Counted from the stretch's first letter, positions 1 through 8,148 are shown. The stretch: DNA of 64,000 bases from JAGXFP01 sp039714535 (GCA_039714535.1 JBDLJC010000009.1:1-64000); one strand, 5' to 3'. The notes: generated by a model not told the origin, from the letters alone. Translations and numbers: made by a program.

Positions 1-150
1 ATGAGTATTGAGAGGGCCAGCTTGTCCTGTTGCGCGGATTAAACTTCAAGAAGGCAACTATGTTGTTCCTCCTCAGTGGAACATTTTGCAAAAGGCTCGT
101 TTGTTGTTTATTTGCTGAGTTGGCCATTGAACCGTTTAGGTAAATCTGAT

Positions 151-759
151 TTATGCATCCTTTGCTGCCAGTTCGGCGATTATTTCGTCAGCATCGTCGG
201 GGTATAGTTTTCGGATACAGTCATTGCAGTAACTGTGGGTAAATTCGGCCTCTGAATGCGTGGCAATATATGACTCAATCCTGTTCCAGGTGCCTTTGTC
301 GTCACGGATCTTTTTGCAGGATGAACAGATCGGGATAAGGCCCCTTAAGGTTTTTACTTCAGCCAATGCCTCTTTAAGCTTTGTTTGCCGCAGATTGAGA
401 CTGTGGACCAAAGTAATGACCAACTCCCGCAAGTTTCGGACGGGGTCATCGCCTACGTATTCTTTATATACCTTGCATTCAGTGCATAATTCGTATTTAT
501 CGGCAAATTTACCCTGGACCTTCCCGCCACACATGGTTCCAGCTTGAAGCCAGCATCGCCCGCACTCACTTTTATAGGCAAGGCAATCTTTTTCTTGGCA
601 ATTCGTCCTTTGGTAGCAGAAACTTTCAACCGGTTCTGAAACCTCTTCTATCCAATGATGGATTGATTGTTCGTCTGAATTAAGCGATAGTTTTATAAAA
701 GTCTTGATATCAGAGATAAGCTTTTTCAGCGAGTCGTCGTCTCGATTGGCGCCGGTCAT
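151..759 (-). CDS. Cys-rich two-CW / zinc-ribbon protein
   Basis: A 202-residue soluble protein with two Cys-rich parts. The N-terminal part has Cys at about 48, 54, 59, 66, 69, 77, 92 and 95, including a CGRCW element of the two-CW type. The C-terminal part (about 139-187) has two CxxC pairs (145/148 and 178/181) around an IRDDKGTW..IESYI..HSEAEF core. That core is common at the C-terminus of deltaproteobacterial PAS and response-regulator proteins, but no kinase, PAS or receiver domain is present here. A metal-binding or sensory adaptor role is inference. The ATG at 759 is preceded by a GGGAGGGG-type ribosome site. It stands alone, reading away from pckG. Confidence 0.75.
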   Translation of the reverse strand: MTGANRDDDSLKKLISDIKTFIKLSLNSDEQSIHHWIEEVSEPVESFCYQRTNCQEKDCLAYKSECGRCWLQAGTMCGGKVQGKFADKYELCTECKVYKEYVGDDPVRNLRELVITLVHSLNLRQTKLKEALAEVKTLRGLIPICSSCKKIRDDKGTWNRIESYIATHSEAEFTHSYCNDCIRKLYPDDADEIIAELAAKDA

Positions 760-873
760 TTCCCCTCCCGTAAAAAGATAGAAAACAGATCTAGTTAATA
801 CAAAAAATACTCAGATTTTAATAGGAGTAATTATATTTAATATCACAGGCAACAGATGACATCATTTGAAAAT

Positions 874-899
874 CCCCTGATTTATCAGAAAATCAGGGG
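874..899 (-). terminator. Hairpin downstream of pckG
   Basis: A perfect 9-bp inverted repeat, CCCCTGATT / AATCAGGGG with an 8-nt loop, lies about 65 nt past the pckG stop. Read on the minus strand it is followed only by ATTTTC, so it is a weak intrinsic terminator or a 3'-end stabilising hairpin. Confidence 0.5.
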
Positions 900-963
900 C
901 TCTGCTGATTTGTATTTCAGGTGTTATAGGTCTGGCAGATCATTTTTTATGTGTTGCTTTCAT

Positions 964-2976
964 CTACTCTTCGCGTTGTTTTTTGCGGATTGCCGCAACA
1001 TAGTCGATTAGCTGATCGGGGGTAACTATTGGCCCGACTGCTGATTTTAAGGCGATCAGATCACGCCGCCAGCTGTCGAGGGTGTGGAAAAACTCATTCG
1101 GCATATCCTGCTCTTTGGCAAATTCTGCGGTCGACAGATCAACCCGCTTGATAAGGTTGTCGATATATAACGAGAACTGCTTGGTATAGGTCGCTTTGTC
1201 ATATTTTTTGCCGATGATCTCGGTAAATAACTTCTTCAGATCGCGGTATTTGGGAATGCGGCCAATGGGGGTCCAGATTGTCTCTACCTTGCCTAGATGC
1301 ATCAGGGCCATAATCCGCATCCACACTTTGGTGTTGTTCTTTGTGCCGATCAGGCCGTCTTGTTCTCCGGCAGCCAGGGTGGTGCGGGCGCTCTTGTGTA
1401 ACCAGTAATTGACTTGGAAGCCGCTGGGTAAATTGTTTTTCGCGATATCCTGGTTTTCGCCAAATGCCTGGTAATGCTGGATATATTGTCCTAAGGGGCC
1501 GGGGAAAAATGCCTCATTTGCAAACGGGGATCTCTTCTCGCTGCCGTCGGCGCCGATCTCGGTGGCCGTGGTTGCCGAGCGAATAATCGCGCCATGCACC
1601 ACCGTATTCATCCAGTCATGGGCCATGACAATGGTGGGCATAGTTGTGTAATCACGGCCACCGTACAGCAGAACACTCAATTTGACGCCGTTTGGATCTT
1701 CTGTTGCGGGGTCATAATTTTTCAGAGCAGCGAGGGACACGGTAAACCGGGCGTTTTTATGGGATGCTGGTTTGCCTGATTCCAGCATCCAATCTCCGGC
1801 GAAATTTTCGCCGCTGTCCGGTAATTGCTGCCCCATCCCCTCCCAGAAGGGTTTCCGGTTGCTGATCAGCAGGTTAGAAAATATTACCTCGTCCTGGTCA
1901 CCTTCCAGGATCGCCATGGTTTCCGGATCGTCTTGCCGGTTGACTCCTTCAATGATGCCAAACATCCCCTTTTCCGGATTGACGGCGCGGACCTCGCCTG
2001 ATTCGCGATCAATAAAGATCTTGGCCAGATCGTCGCCGATCAGGTGGCTGCCGGTCATTGCCGTCCCGGTTTTGCCGCAGCCACTGGGATAGGCTCCACC
2101 AAAATAAATCACTTCGTCCTCCAGTTCAAAACCGGTAATGAACATATGCTCGTCCAATCTCCGGCCGAAATGATTACGTAGGTTGTTCATATTGCCGAAA
2201 CGGTGGTTGATCTTCTTGGGCGCAATGGAATTACCGGCATACTGGTTATTGACACTGTACGAACAGAAACATTCCACATCCATGTAGATCCGGCGGTCGT
2301 GCAGGTTGGCGGAAACATTGGTCCCGGTTAATTCGCCAGCGCTGTGGTAGTTAACGAACAGATAACCTTTCGCAGCCACATCCTTCGAGAATTCAGCCGG
2401 ACCCATCATCCGGTACAAAAGGAATTCACTGTGGATAACGTAATATGAATCGGTCAGCTGCAAGGTGGGGTCGGCTACTCTGCTGCCGATGGGGCCCCGG
2501 GAGATAAAGGAGACGAGCATCTCCCGGTTCTGCATAATGTCGCTGATGATATTACGGACTTCCAGCAGGCCGGTGCGATGCTCCTCTTTTTTCTGGAGTG
2601 AGCTGATTTCCGTGCCACCATAGGCCAGATATTTGGTGTTGGCGGTATCCCGGCCCTGGTCGTTGGGGCCATCGAGGTGATAGGTGTGATTTTTGACGGC
2701 CAGAGACTTTTCCTCTCCCCGGGCCAGGGCCTGATGACGAATATAATCAATATCTTCGTTGGAGCCGGTATTAATAAAAATTGCCGAGGGACTCATGCGG
2801 ATGGCCCCATTGTAGATTGGTTCAAGAACCTCGGGACTGCAGAGCTGTAACTTAGCCCTATTTTCTTCATCCATCAAGGCAACAAGATAGGTGCGCATCA
2901 TCTCCAGGCGGAGATCCTCGCTCTGGTTACCCTGGCGGTTACGACAATCTGCCTGTTTGTTTCCAGTCATGATCAT
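964..2976 (-). CDS. pckG: Phosphoenolpyruvate carboxykinase (GTP)
   Basis: Interconverts oxaloacetate + GTP and PEP + GDP + CO2, linking the C4 and C3 pools in the cytoplasm. The 670-residue length is somewhat above the usual 590-630 for the GTP family. The P-loop with the hyper-reactive Cys is seen as YPSGCGKTGTAM (Cys near residue 300), in place of the common FPSACGKTNLAM. The FPGPLGQY and MIFG-type blocks of the GTP enzyme are also recognisable. The first codons read MIMTG, so a start two codons later is possible. It is single, with a hairpin downstream. Confidence 0.93.
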   Translation of the reverse strand: MIMTGNKQADCRNRQGNQSEDLRLEMMRTYLVALMDEENRAKLQLCSPEVLEPIYNGAIRMSPSAIFINTGSNEDIDYIRHQALARGEEKSLAVKNHTYHLDGPNDQGRDTANTKYLAYGGTEISSLQKKEEHRTGLLEVRNIISDIMQNREMLVSFISRGPIGSRVADPTLQLTDSYYVIHSEFLLYRMMGPAEFSKDVAAKGYLFVNYHSAGELTGTNVSANLHDRRIYMDVECFCSYSVNNQYAGNSIAPKKINHRFGNMNNLRNHFGRRLDEHMFITGFELEDEVIYFGGAYPSGCGKTGTAMTGSHLIGDDLAKIFIDRESGEVRAVNPEKGMFGIIEGVNRQDDPETMAILEGDQDEVIFSNLLISNRKPFWEGMGQQLPDSGENFAGDWMLESGKPASHKNARFTVSLAALKNYDPATEDPNGVKLSVLLYGGRDYTTMPTIVMAHDWMNTVVHGAIIRSATTATEIGADGSEKRSPFANEAFFPGPLGQYIQHYQAFGENQDIAKNNLPSGFQVNYWLHKSARTTLAAGEQDGLIGTKNNTKVWMRIMALMHLGKVETIWTPIGRIPKYRDLKKLFTEIIGKKYDKATYTKQFSLYIDNLIKRVDLSTAEFAKEQDMPNEFFHTLDSWRRDLIALKSAVGPIVTPDQLIDYVAAIRKKQREE

Positions 2977-3079
2977 GGGACCCCGAGATTGGTTTCTGGA
3001 CAGTTAGCAGATTAGCATGATCTGGTTTCGGGTAATATCTTTATTTTGACTCAATCGCAGGAAAGCTTAACGGGGGAAC

Positions 3080-3544
3080 CTACCCTCCTATGACATATCT
3101 TTGATAAACTTGCCAGCCGGTAAAGATCTGCACGAGGACAAGGAGGAGAATAACCAGATTGTTCAAGGCATGAATGGCTGGGATGATTTTCCGTTTCTCT
3201 GGTTTGAAGTACAGATAAAGGCCGGAGAGGAGGCCGAACAGCAGGAGAGGCAGGAGTGTCTTGGCGATAATCTCATGCAGACCGATGTCCGGGTGTTGCA
3301 TGAAACGGGCCACCATAATGAATCCGGCGCCAATACCGCCAAGCATGGCTATAAGCGCAATGGCGCCGGCAATAAAATGATGCTCCCGTTGGAACTTGGC
3401 TGTTTTACCGAAATGCAGACTTTGCGTACGTTGCAGTCCCAGGTAGGCCGCATAATAGGCCAGCAAGATCGCGGTAAATTGGGCTGCCGGGTGGATGCTT
3501 AGAAGGAGCACTGATTCATCCCATGACTTGATGTTTTTGGCCAA
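3080..3544 (-). CDS. DUF4079-type integral membrane protein
   Basis: A 154-residue protein with four likely membrane helices (about 14-35, 55-78, 90-112 and 122-146). Histidines sit at helix ends (SIHPAAQ, REHHFIAG, GLHEI, AIHAL), resembling small b-type cytochromes and the DUF4079 family. Haem binding is inference. It is 47 nt downstream of the DUF6515-like gene on the same strand and may be in its transcript. Family confidence is moderate; the function is unknown. Confidence 0.65.
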   Translation of the reverse strand: MAKNIKSWDESVLLLSIHPAAQFTAILLAYYAAYLGLQRTQSLHFGKTAKFQREHHFIAGAIALIAMLGGIGAGFIMVARFMQHPDIGLHEIIAKTLLPLLLFGLLSGLYLYFKPEKRKIIPAIHALNNLVILLLVLVQIFTGWQVYQRYVIGG

Positions 3545-3591
3545 GGCAGGGTGTTGGCCCTGTGGCCGGTTCCTGTTTTATTCAAACGGTT

Positions 3592-4284
3592 CTATCGCAC
3601 ACTGTAATTCCGTGCCTCAAGGCAGGCTTTCATGGCCCGCTGATAATCAAGGCGTTTGCTCTGGTGCTGTTCTTCTTGGACATTGCCGCCGGGCTGGGAT
3701 GGGTCGAATCCGGTTTGTTCCGCTGACCAGCGGTGGCATTCATAGCGATCGGTTGCCTGCTGCTCTTCACTCTGCCCCTCTTTGGGATAGATGAACAATT
3801 GTTCCGGTATTGCTGACTGTTCGACGACCTCGGTTTCCGGTGGTGGCTCGCTTACGACATATACCCTGTCTTCAGATCGCCAACGGTAATAAACGCCATC
3901 GGCATAGTAGTAGGGTATGCCTCCGGCCCAGATCGTCGTATAAAAAGGTGGTAAGAGCATGACCGTGAGCCCAATCGGCGGCATTACCACGGAGAAGCCG
4001 CTTCTGGAGGGAAGATACCAGGCACCGTCGTTGAAATAGTATTTGTGTCGGCGGTATGGTGAAAAACGGGAGCCACGGGGTAACTCTTTGACCATTAACC
4101 CCCGTTTTGGATAATGGCGGTTGTGATTGTAGCGCTTATCGAGAACGTAACCGCGTTTCTGGTAGTTATCGCTGCTACGGCGAATATCGCCCCGGCGTAC
4201 TAATTGCGCCCATGCGGGAGTGATCACACCGGACAATATTACAATCAAGATCATGGTGCCAATAATCAGGGGATTTGTTTTCAT
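3592..4284 (-). CDS. DUF6515-like exported protein
   Basis: A 230-residue secreted protein. The ATG at 4284 follows a GAGGAT ribosome site and opens a signal peptide that ends at about AWA-Q. A longer reading frame upstream is not used because it lacks a ribosome site and hides the signal peptide. The middle is Tyr-, Pro- and Gly-rich and basic, with a WY(L/Y)-type DUF6515 region. The C-terminus (about 160-230) has YPKEGQSEEQQ, YECHRW and QTGFDPS, then RAM.ACLE.R.YSV. This end is shared with the lipoprotein directly upstream, so the two probably arose from one module. Envelope location is likely; the role is unknown. Confidence 0.72.
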   Translation of the reverse strand: MKTNPLIIGTMILIVILSGVITPAWAQLVRRGDIRRSSDNYQKRGYVLDKRYNHNRHYPKRGLMVKELPRGSRFSPYRRHKYYFNDGAWYLPSRSGFSVVMPPIGLTVMLLPPFYTTIWAGGIPYYYADGVYYRWRSEDRVYVVSEPPPETEVVEQSAIPEQLFIYPKEGQSEEQQATDRYECHRWSAEQTGFDPSQPGGNVQEEQHQSKRLDYQRAMKACLEARNYSVR

Positions 4285-4321
4285 AAGCAGATCCTCGGTG
4301 CAGTTTTCAGGTGGCACGAAC

Positions 4322-4915
4322 TCATTGAACGCTGTAACCCCGTCCTTCCAGGCACGCTGCCATGGCGCGGCGATAATTGGCAGCCTGTCGCTCGATATTT
4401 CCCATGTGTTTACCCGCCTGCCGGTCATAATGTTGCTGGAGCCGGTAAGTTTGCTCCTGACGGGCCGCATCCGAAGCTGAGCCGACAAGGGCGCCAGCCA
4501 CTGCCCCAACCAATGCTCCTTCGGGCCTATTGCCCCGCGATGACACGGCCGCTCCCAACATGGCACCGGTGATAGCGCCTACTGCAGTGTCGGTGCCGGG
4601 GGGCTGGTCGGGCACGACGGCCAATTTATGATGGGGGGCGAGATAGGGTGCGCTTGGATCAAAACCGGTCTGGTTTACTGCCCACAGGTAGCATTCGTAA
4701 CTGTCACGGCCTTGTTGTTCTTGGCTTTGGCCTCTGTTGGGATAAAAATAAACCTTGACTGGTGGAGGGGCCGGTTGGATCGTCTCGGCGGCTACGGTCG
4801 AATATCGTGGTGGTGACGCCATACACCCATACAGAAATAAATTCGCTACCAGAACCAGCAGGATCAAAGGCAGGTTTGGGTGATGAGAATTGTAGTTGTG
4901 AATTTTTTTTAACAT
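4322..4915 (-). CDS. Glycine-zipper lipoprotein
   Basis: An outer-envelope lipoprotein of 197 residues. The N-terminal hydrophobic stretch ends in a lipobox LFLYGC. The YPNRGQSQEQQ..YECYLWA..QTGFDPS block is shared with the adjacent DUF6515-like protein. It is followed by a Gly/Ala-rich YMGG-type glycine zipper (about 115-150: GAITGAMLGAAV, GALVGAVAGALVG) and a C-terminal RAMAACLEGRGYSV tail. I chose ATG 4915 over a GTG at 4930 because GGTGG precedes the ATG. It shares a 40-bp promoter-like element with the gene at 5653-6075, so the two are probably co-regulated. Confidence 0.72.
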   Translation of the reverse strand: MLKKIHNYNSHHPNLPLILLVLVANLFLYGCMASPPRYSTVAAETIQPAPPPVKVYFYPNRGQSQEQQGRDSYECYLWAVNQTGFDPSAPYLAPHHKLAVVPDQPPGTDTAVGAITGAMLGAAVSSRGNRPEGALVGAVAGALVGSASDAARQEQTYRLQQHYDRQAGKHMGNIERQAANYRRAMAACLEGRGYSVQ

Positions 4916-4996
4916 TGTCGCCACCAGCACTAATTTATCTGATCCGTCTCGAAGTTTAGGGCCTTGGCCCAGTAACTATTACAGTCATCTCTACTT

Positions 4997-5036
4997 TAAC
5001 GCTATTATCAAAGGGTAAAGATTGTCAAATTAAATT
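4997..5036 (-). promoter_or_regulatory. 40-bp promoter-like element, copy A
   Basis: On the minus strand this holds AATTTGACAA, then after 14 nt TAATAGCGTTA. A second copy with the same length and about 31 of 40 identical bases is at 6126-6165. Both precede small exported proteins in the same orientation. TTGACA could be a -35 box, but TAATAG is only 15 nt away, so an activator site overlapping a promoter is equally possible. Confidence 0.5.
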
Positions 5037-5386
5037 CTGCTAGCCACTGTTTTGAAGCCAGTTTGCCAGGTGGGTTTTAACTTTACGGTTCCTCTATCTG
5101 CTATCTCGAACGGCAAAGCCGGCGGGATCTTTTCTTTTTCATCGTGTTGCCGCTGTAGCCGAACTTAACTTTTTCCTTGCAGCCTTTTAAGCGGACAGAC
5201 GAAATTGCCACCGCTCTACAGAACGGCTGAAGTCTGCTGATAAGCAGAAATTGAATTATCGAACGATCCGCCAGCGAGGTGAAATTTTGCATAGTAGGAA
5301 TAGTGGTTAGAGTCGTTTGCTGGAATCTCGGCAGTAAATCGGCAATTAAGAGTTTGTGAAACAGTTTCGGTGGATATCCCTTTGAA
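5037..5386. other. Intergenic stretch without a convincing gene
   Basis: Only weak reading frames are present. A 126-codon minus-strand frame overlaps the DUF1059 gene and shows no family motif. No promoter or terminator stands out. Confidence 0.5.
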
Positions 5387-5596
5387 TCAAAGGCGATGGC
5401 ATCTGAGCAGAGGCGGGGCCTCCTTAAGTTGTTTGGCAATTGTTTCTCTGAATTGAGGGGTATCCCGGTTGCCATGAACATTCAGCCGGTGCATAATGAC
5501 GGCTTCCAGAAGTTCGTCTTTGGTGGCGGCAAAGAGAGAGACAGTACAGGGCACATTACTTGGGTAGTCACGACAATCCATAAAATATCTTTTCAT
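5387..5596 (-). CDS. DUF1059 small protein
   Basis: A 69-residue protein starting MKRYFMDCRDYPS with conserved features of the DUF1059 family: a Cys-Arg-Asp start, a Cys at about 16, the ATKDELLEAV helix, H.NVHG and a closing helix. The function of the family is not known; its members are small cytosolic proteins. The frame is open further upstream, but ATG 5596 has a TGAGG ribosome site and the family N-terminus. It lies 56 nt after the Spy-like gene on the same strand, so co-transcription is likely. Confidence 0.7.
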   Translation of the reverse strand: MKRYFMDCRDYPSNVPCTVSLFAATKDELLEAVIMHRLNVHGNRDTPQFRETIAKQLKEAPPLLRCHRL

Positions 5597-5652
5597 GAGC
5601 AGTTGCCTCAGTTCAGTTGGAAGTGTGAAAGCGGCGAAGGCTGTTTTTGCTA

Positions 5653-6075
5653 TCAGCGCCCAGGCCCTCTGGTGCCGGTGGCAGCGCCTAGGCAGCCACG
5701 GTACTTGTCCGTGGCCAGTCCTGGAAACTGGCTGTTGAGATCCCAACGAAAGGAGAGTTCCTTACTCTGCAGCTCATTGGTCATAACCTGAATTTCTTGC
5801 TGGATAGCTAGAATTTCTGCCTTGCTAGTCTCAGGATTGGTTAACAGGGTGGCGAATAAGTGGACCTTTCCCCAGATCTCATGGCGGAGATCAGCGCTAT
5901 TACTATAAAATCTCGCCATCTCGTCATGGTAGGCGTCGAGTGTCTGCTCATCAATCATCACCTGGGGCTGGCCATCGTCATAACTGAGCGGGGTCATGGC
6001 TGGTTTTGCACCAATCTGTACGACATCCCAACCGGCTAGGGCCAACACCAAGGTAGCAACTAGAAATTTTTTCAT
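5653..6075 (-). CDS. Periplasmic Spy/CpxP-like (heavy-metal sensor-like) protein
   Basis: A 140-residue exported protein. The ATG at 6075 is preceded by AGGAG, and MKKFLVATLVLALAG is a signal peptide. The mature part has helical blocks typical of small periplasmic metal/stress proteins of the Spy, CpxP or ZraP type: LDAYHDEMARFYSNSADLRHE, IWGKVHLFATLLTNP, and KAEILAIQQEIQVMTNEL followed by a FRWDLNSQFPGL end. A chaperone or metal-buffering role is inferred from the family. It is preceded by copy B of the 40-bp element and followed by the DUF1059 gene. Confidence 0.65.
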   Translation of the reverse strand: MKKFLVATLVLALAGWDVVQIGAKPAMTPLSYDDGQPQVMIDEQTLDAYHDEMARFYSNSADLRHEIWGKVHLFATLLTNPETSKAEILAIQQEIQVMTNELQSKELSFRWDLNSQFPGLATDKYRGCLGAATGTRGPGR

Positions 6076-6125
6076 GATAGCTCCTGTATTTACCGCCTTT
6101 CCCAAGAAAGAATCGATACCTATAA

Positions 6126-6165
6126 TAACGCTATTACGAAAAATTAAGACTTGTCAAATTAATTT
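6126..6165 (-). promoter_or_regulatory. 40-bp promoter-like element, copy B
   Basis: Minus-strand AATTTGACAA...TAATAGCGTTA, the partner of the copy at 4997-5036, about 50-90 nt upstream of the Spy-like gene. The two outer blocks are conserved exactly while the centre varies, which points to protein-DNA contacts on both sides. Confidence 0.5.
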
Positions 6166-6498
6166 ATCGGGTGGACTGCAGGGCGAGGTGATGGCGTCCA
6201 GGGGCTGGAGATTAGCATGGGGGAAAATCAGGTGGTAATTTGTCATCCTGCTGGCTGGAAGTGGCAGGGCTGGATTAAAAATCAGGCGAAAAGATAAAAG
6301 ATATGTGTGCCGATGGAGCGGATTTTCACTTTTAGTGATTAGCAAGCCGCTTCGACATTTTGAGCCAGGGGAGAGATGGCCTAATTTCTCACATTCGCGT
6401 TCGAGATAAACCAACAAGGAGGAAGGTTAAGCTGAGGAATATAATCACTCAAAATTGGCTGGAGCAGAGAGGTCGCTGGAATAAGCAAAGATCATCCC
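6166..6498. other. Intergenic, nothing recognised
   Basis: A GC-mixed stretch between the 40-bp element and the end of the next minus-strand gene. Only short overlapping frames without ribosome sites are present, and no hairpin terminator was noticed. Confidence 0.5.
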
Positions 6499-7065
6499 TC
6501 AGACCAGAGAGCTCGATTCGATATAATTTGAATTTACCCCGATAAAATTATTTGCCAGCTTTACCTTTCTTTTTACCCATTTATCCTGCAGCCGGATGAT
6601 TTCATGCATAACTACATCGCTAATGGGGATATAATTCTGGTTTGATTTGCTCTTGAACAGGCCGTGGAAGGTGCCTTGCATATCAAAAAACGAGTTTACC
6701 CGTACCTTGGTGAGCAGGTGGATGGTTTTTTTCTCTTCGTGGGCTTTCTCGGTGAGTTTTTCAGCCCGTTCTTTTTCCTCAGAGTTACCGAGTTCCGCGA
6801 AACCATCATGGAAAAATATGATATTTGGCTGCCTTATCTGGATAGTCTCAAATGTTTGGTATTTCTCAATGCCATCGATAGAGAGAACTACATCAGACAT
6901 CAACAACCCATCGCTGAAGCTTTTTTGGGCGGGGTCCTTCCAGTATAGACTGGCACTGTTGAGCAGGTCCGTTGTCCGCAGCAAGGGATTGGGCACATCG
7001 ATCTCGCCTGTGTATATTTTTCCCGGTGTAAATATGGTTAGTTTTCTCCTTGCTGGTTCCGCCAT
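6499..7065 (-). CDS. Hypothetical protein, possible duplicated beta domain
   Basis: A 188-residue soluble protein that I do not recognise. It begins RRKLTIFTPGKIYTGEIDVPN, and the second half has a similar pattern (RVNSFFDMQGTFHGLF...YIPISDVVMHEI). Two small beta domains joined by a charged helix (about 95-117, EEKERAEKLTEKAHEEKKT) are therefore plausible. There is no signal peptide or membrane segment. The ATG at 7065 is preceded by AAAGGGGAGG, a strong ribosome site. It is monocistronic and divergent from the sigma-54 module at 7.2-7.4 kb. Confidence 0.6.
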   Translation of the reverse strand: MAEPARRKLTIFTPGKIYTGEIDVPNPLLRTTDLLNSASLYWKDPAQKSFSDGLLMSDVVLSIDGIEKYQTFETIQIRQPNIIFFHDGFAELGNSEEKERAEKLTEKAHEEKKTIHLLTKVRVNSFFDMQGTFHGLFKSKSNQNYIPISDVVMHEIIRLQDKWVKRKVKLANNFIGVNSNYIESSSLV

Positions 7066-7222
7066 GATTGCCTCCCCTTTATCTCTAGTGTGAGTTGGCT
7101 GGCATTAGTAATAAATTGGCTACTAACCCCGGCCCCTGTTTTTCATATATGAAATTCATCTTAGCAAAGAAGCCGGTGCGAGGCAAATTAGGCATTTTCG
7201 TCGGTTGCCCCAGAGTTCCCTT

Positions 7223-7255
7223 ATGGTAACAGAAGGTTGAATCAGGTGTTACCAT
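7223..7255. promoter_or_regulatory. Dyad, candidate upstream activating site
   Basis: A perfect 9-bp inverted repeat, ATGGTAACA at 7223-7231 and TGTTACCAT at 7247-7255, with a 15-nt spacer. Its centre is about 104 bp upstream of the predicted start of the sigma-54 transcript. This is the usual distance for an enhancer-binding-protein site. Confidence 0.5.
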
Positions 7256-7316
7256 CCGGTAGTAGCTGAGGCGGGGTATTTGATTAATAAGTTGAAAATT
7301 AAGGGACTTTCTTTGT

Positions 7317-7332
7317 TGGCACGCACTTTGCT
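7317..7332 (+). promoter_or_regulatory. Sigma-54 promoter
   Basis: TGGCACG-CACT-TTGCT matches the sigma-54 consensus TGGCACG-N4-TTGCW at every defined base, with GG and GC 12 nt apart as required. The predicted start is near 7343. No protein gene follows on this strand for 800 nt. Confidence 0.72.
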
Positions 7333-7342
7333 CTGTTTATGC

Positions 7343-7426
7343 AGCAGAGGGAGAGATAATACATCTTTCTTTCCTCCTATCCCCGACCAGGGGTGTCTCC
7401 CCCCCCAAGGCACCCCTGGTTTTTTT
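7343..7426 (+). ncRNA. Candidate sigma-54-dependent small RNA (about 84 nt)
   Basis: Bounded by the sigma-54 start site and an intrinsic terminator. The transcript has no start codon with a ribosome site. It contains a pyrimidine-rich single strand (7366-7384) with CCTCCT and ATCCCC, complementary to Shine-Dalgarno sequences. Its terminator hairpin carries a 15-nt loop with eight consecutive C residues (7399-7406). C-rich loops and anti-SD stretches are typical seed regions of trans-acting small RNAs. No homologue is recognised; existence and targets are predictions. Confidence 0.5.
7387..7426 (+). terminator. Intrinsic terminator with C8 loop
   Basis: Stem CCAGGGGTG / CACCCCTGG (9 bp, perfect), a 15-nt C-rich loop, then seven T residues (7420-7426). 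It ends the candidate small RNA. Confidence 0.75.
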
Positions 7427-7807
7427 GCCTCTTTCTGTAAACTCCCATGAACATGCAAAGTGAATCCTATCTCTATTTAAGAGAAGCTGTGCGGCCCGTA
7501 GGTCAGTGCACCTGGCTCGCTGTTATTGCAACTGGAGTTGAAGATGGATAGTGGTCGTGGTTGAGGACTTGGCTTAGGGGAAGCGATTTGAAATATTTGT
7601 CAGTAATGACTATGTGTGGTCCTCTTGTCGGGGGTGGAAGTCAGGTGAGAAAAGGAGGGTGGCAATGGGAGGTGCGGGGGAACGCAACTGCCATCAGAGT
7701 GCGATCTGAAAATACGATTTATACCTTTCGAAAAGAGTAGCCCGGAACTGGCAGCCGTTCCTGATTCCTCCGAGATGCTAAGAGGTTAGAACTGCCGGGG
7801 GAAAATA
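7427..7807. other. Intergenic, nothing convincing
   Basis: A GGAGG precedes an ATG at about 7664, but the frame closes after 14 codons. No other signal was found. Confidence 0.4.
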
Positions 7808-7930
7808 TTATCCGTTCATCCGCAGAAATGCGTATATCGCTATCTGGATACAGGCAATTACAATTAAGCCGATAATTATTTTGGTCTTGAAAGAACCTTC
7901 TTTTTTATTACCATCTTCCTGCTGTGTCAT
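7808..7930 (-). CDS. Small single-pass membrane peptide (40 aa)
   Basis: Starts at ATG 7930, with AGAAGGG nine bases upstream. The peptide has a charged N-terminus (TQQEDGNKKEGSFKTK), one clear hydrophobic helix (about residues 18-36, IIIGLIVIACIQIAIYAFL) and ends RMNG. The topology (K/R flank, helix, short polar tail) is that of many bacterial small membrane proteins. No family is recognised and no neighbour is close enough to imply a role. Expression is unproven. Confidence 0.5.
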   Translation of the reverse strand: MTQQEDGNKKEGSFKTKIIIGLIVIACIQIAIYAFLRMNG

Positions 7931-8148
7931 TATTTATGCCCTTCTCATTATAACTTGGGGAAATAGAGATTAAGTATGTTCTCACACACTAACCGGTTCT
8001 GAATATAAAGGAAATCTGTTTAGGGGCCAGCTGGCCCGATTTGGCGGCTGAGTGTCGTCGGCAAATGGTTTGTTTCTAGTCGTAACCGATTAATATTGAT
8101 AATATAATTGTATGGCTGGCAGGTGCGTAAAGACGGAAAAAGAGGATT

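Noticed and set aside
5101..5481. 126-codon minus-strand frame
   Set aside because: Overlaps the DUF1059 gene in another frame and has no ribosome site or recognisable motif.
7249..7458. 69-codon minus-strand frame
   Set aside because: Lies across the sigma-54 promoter and terminator on the other strand; low-complexity composition and no ribosome site.
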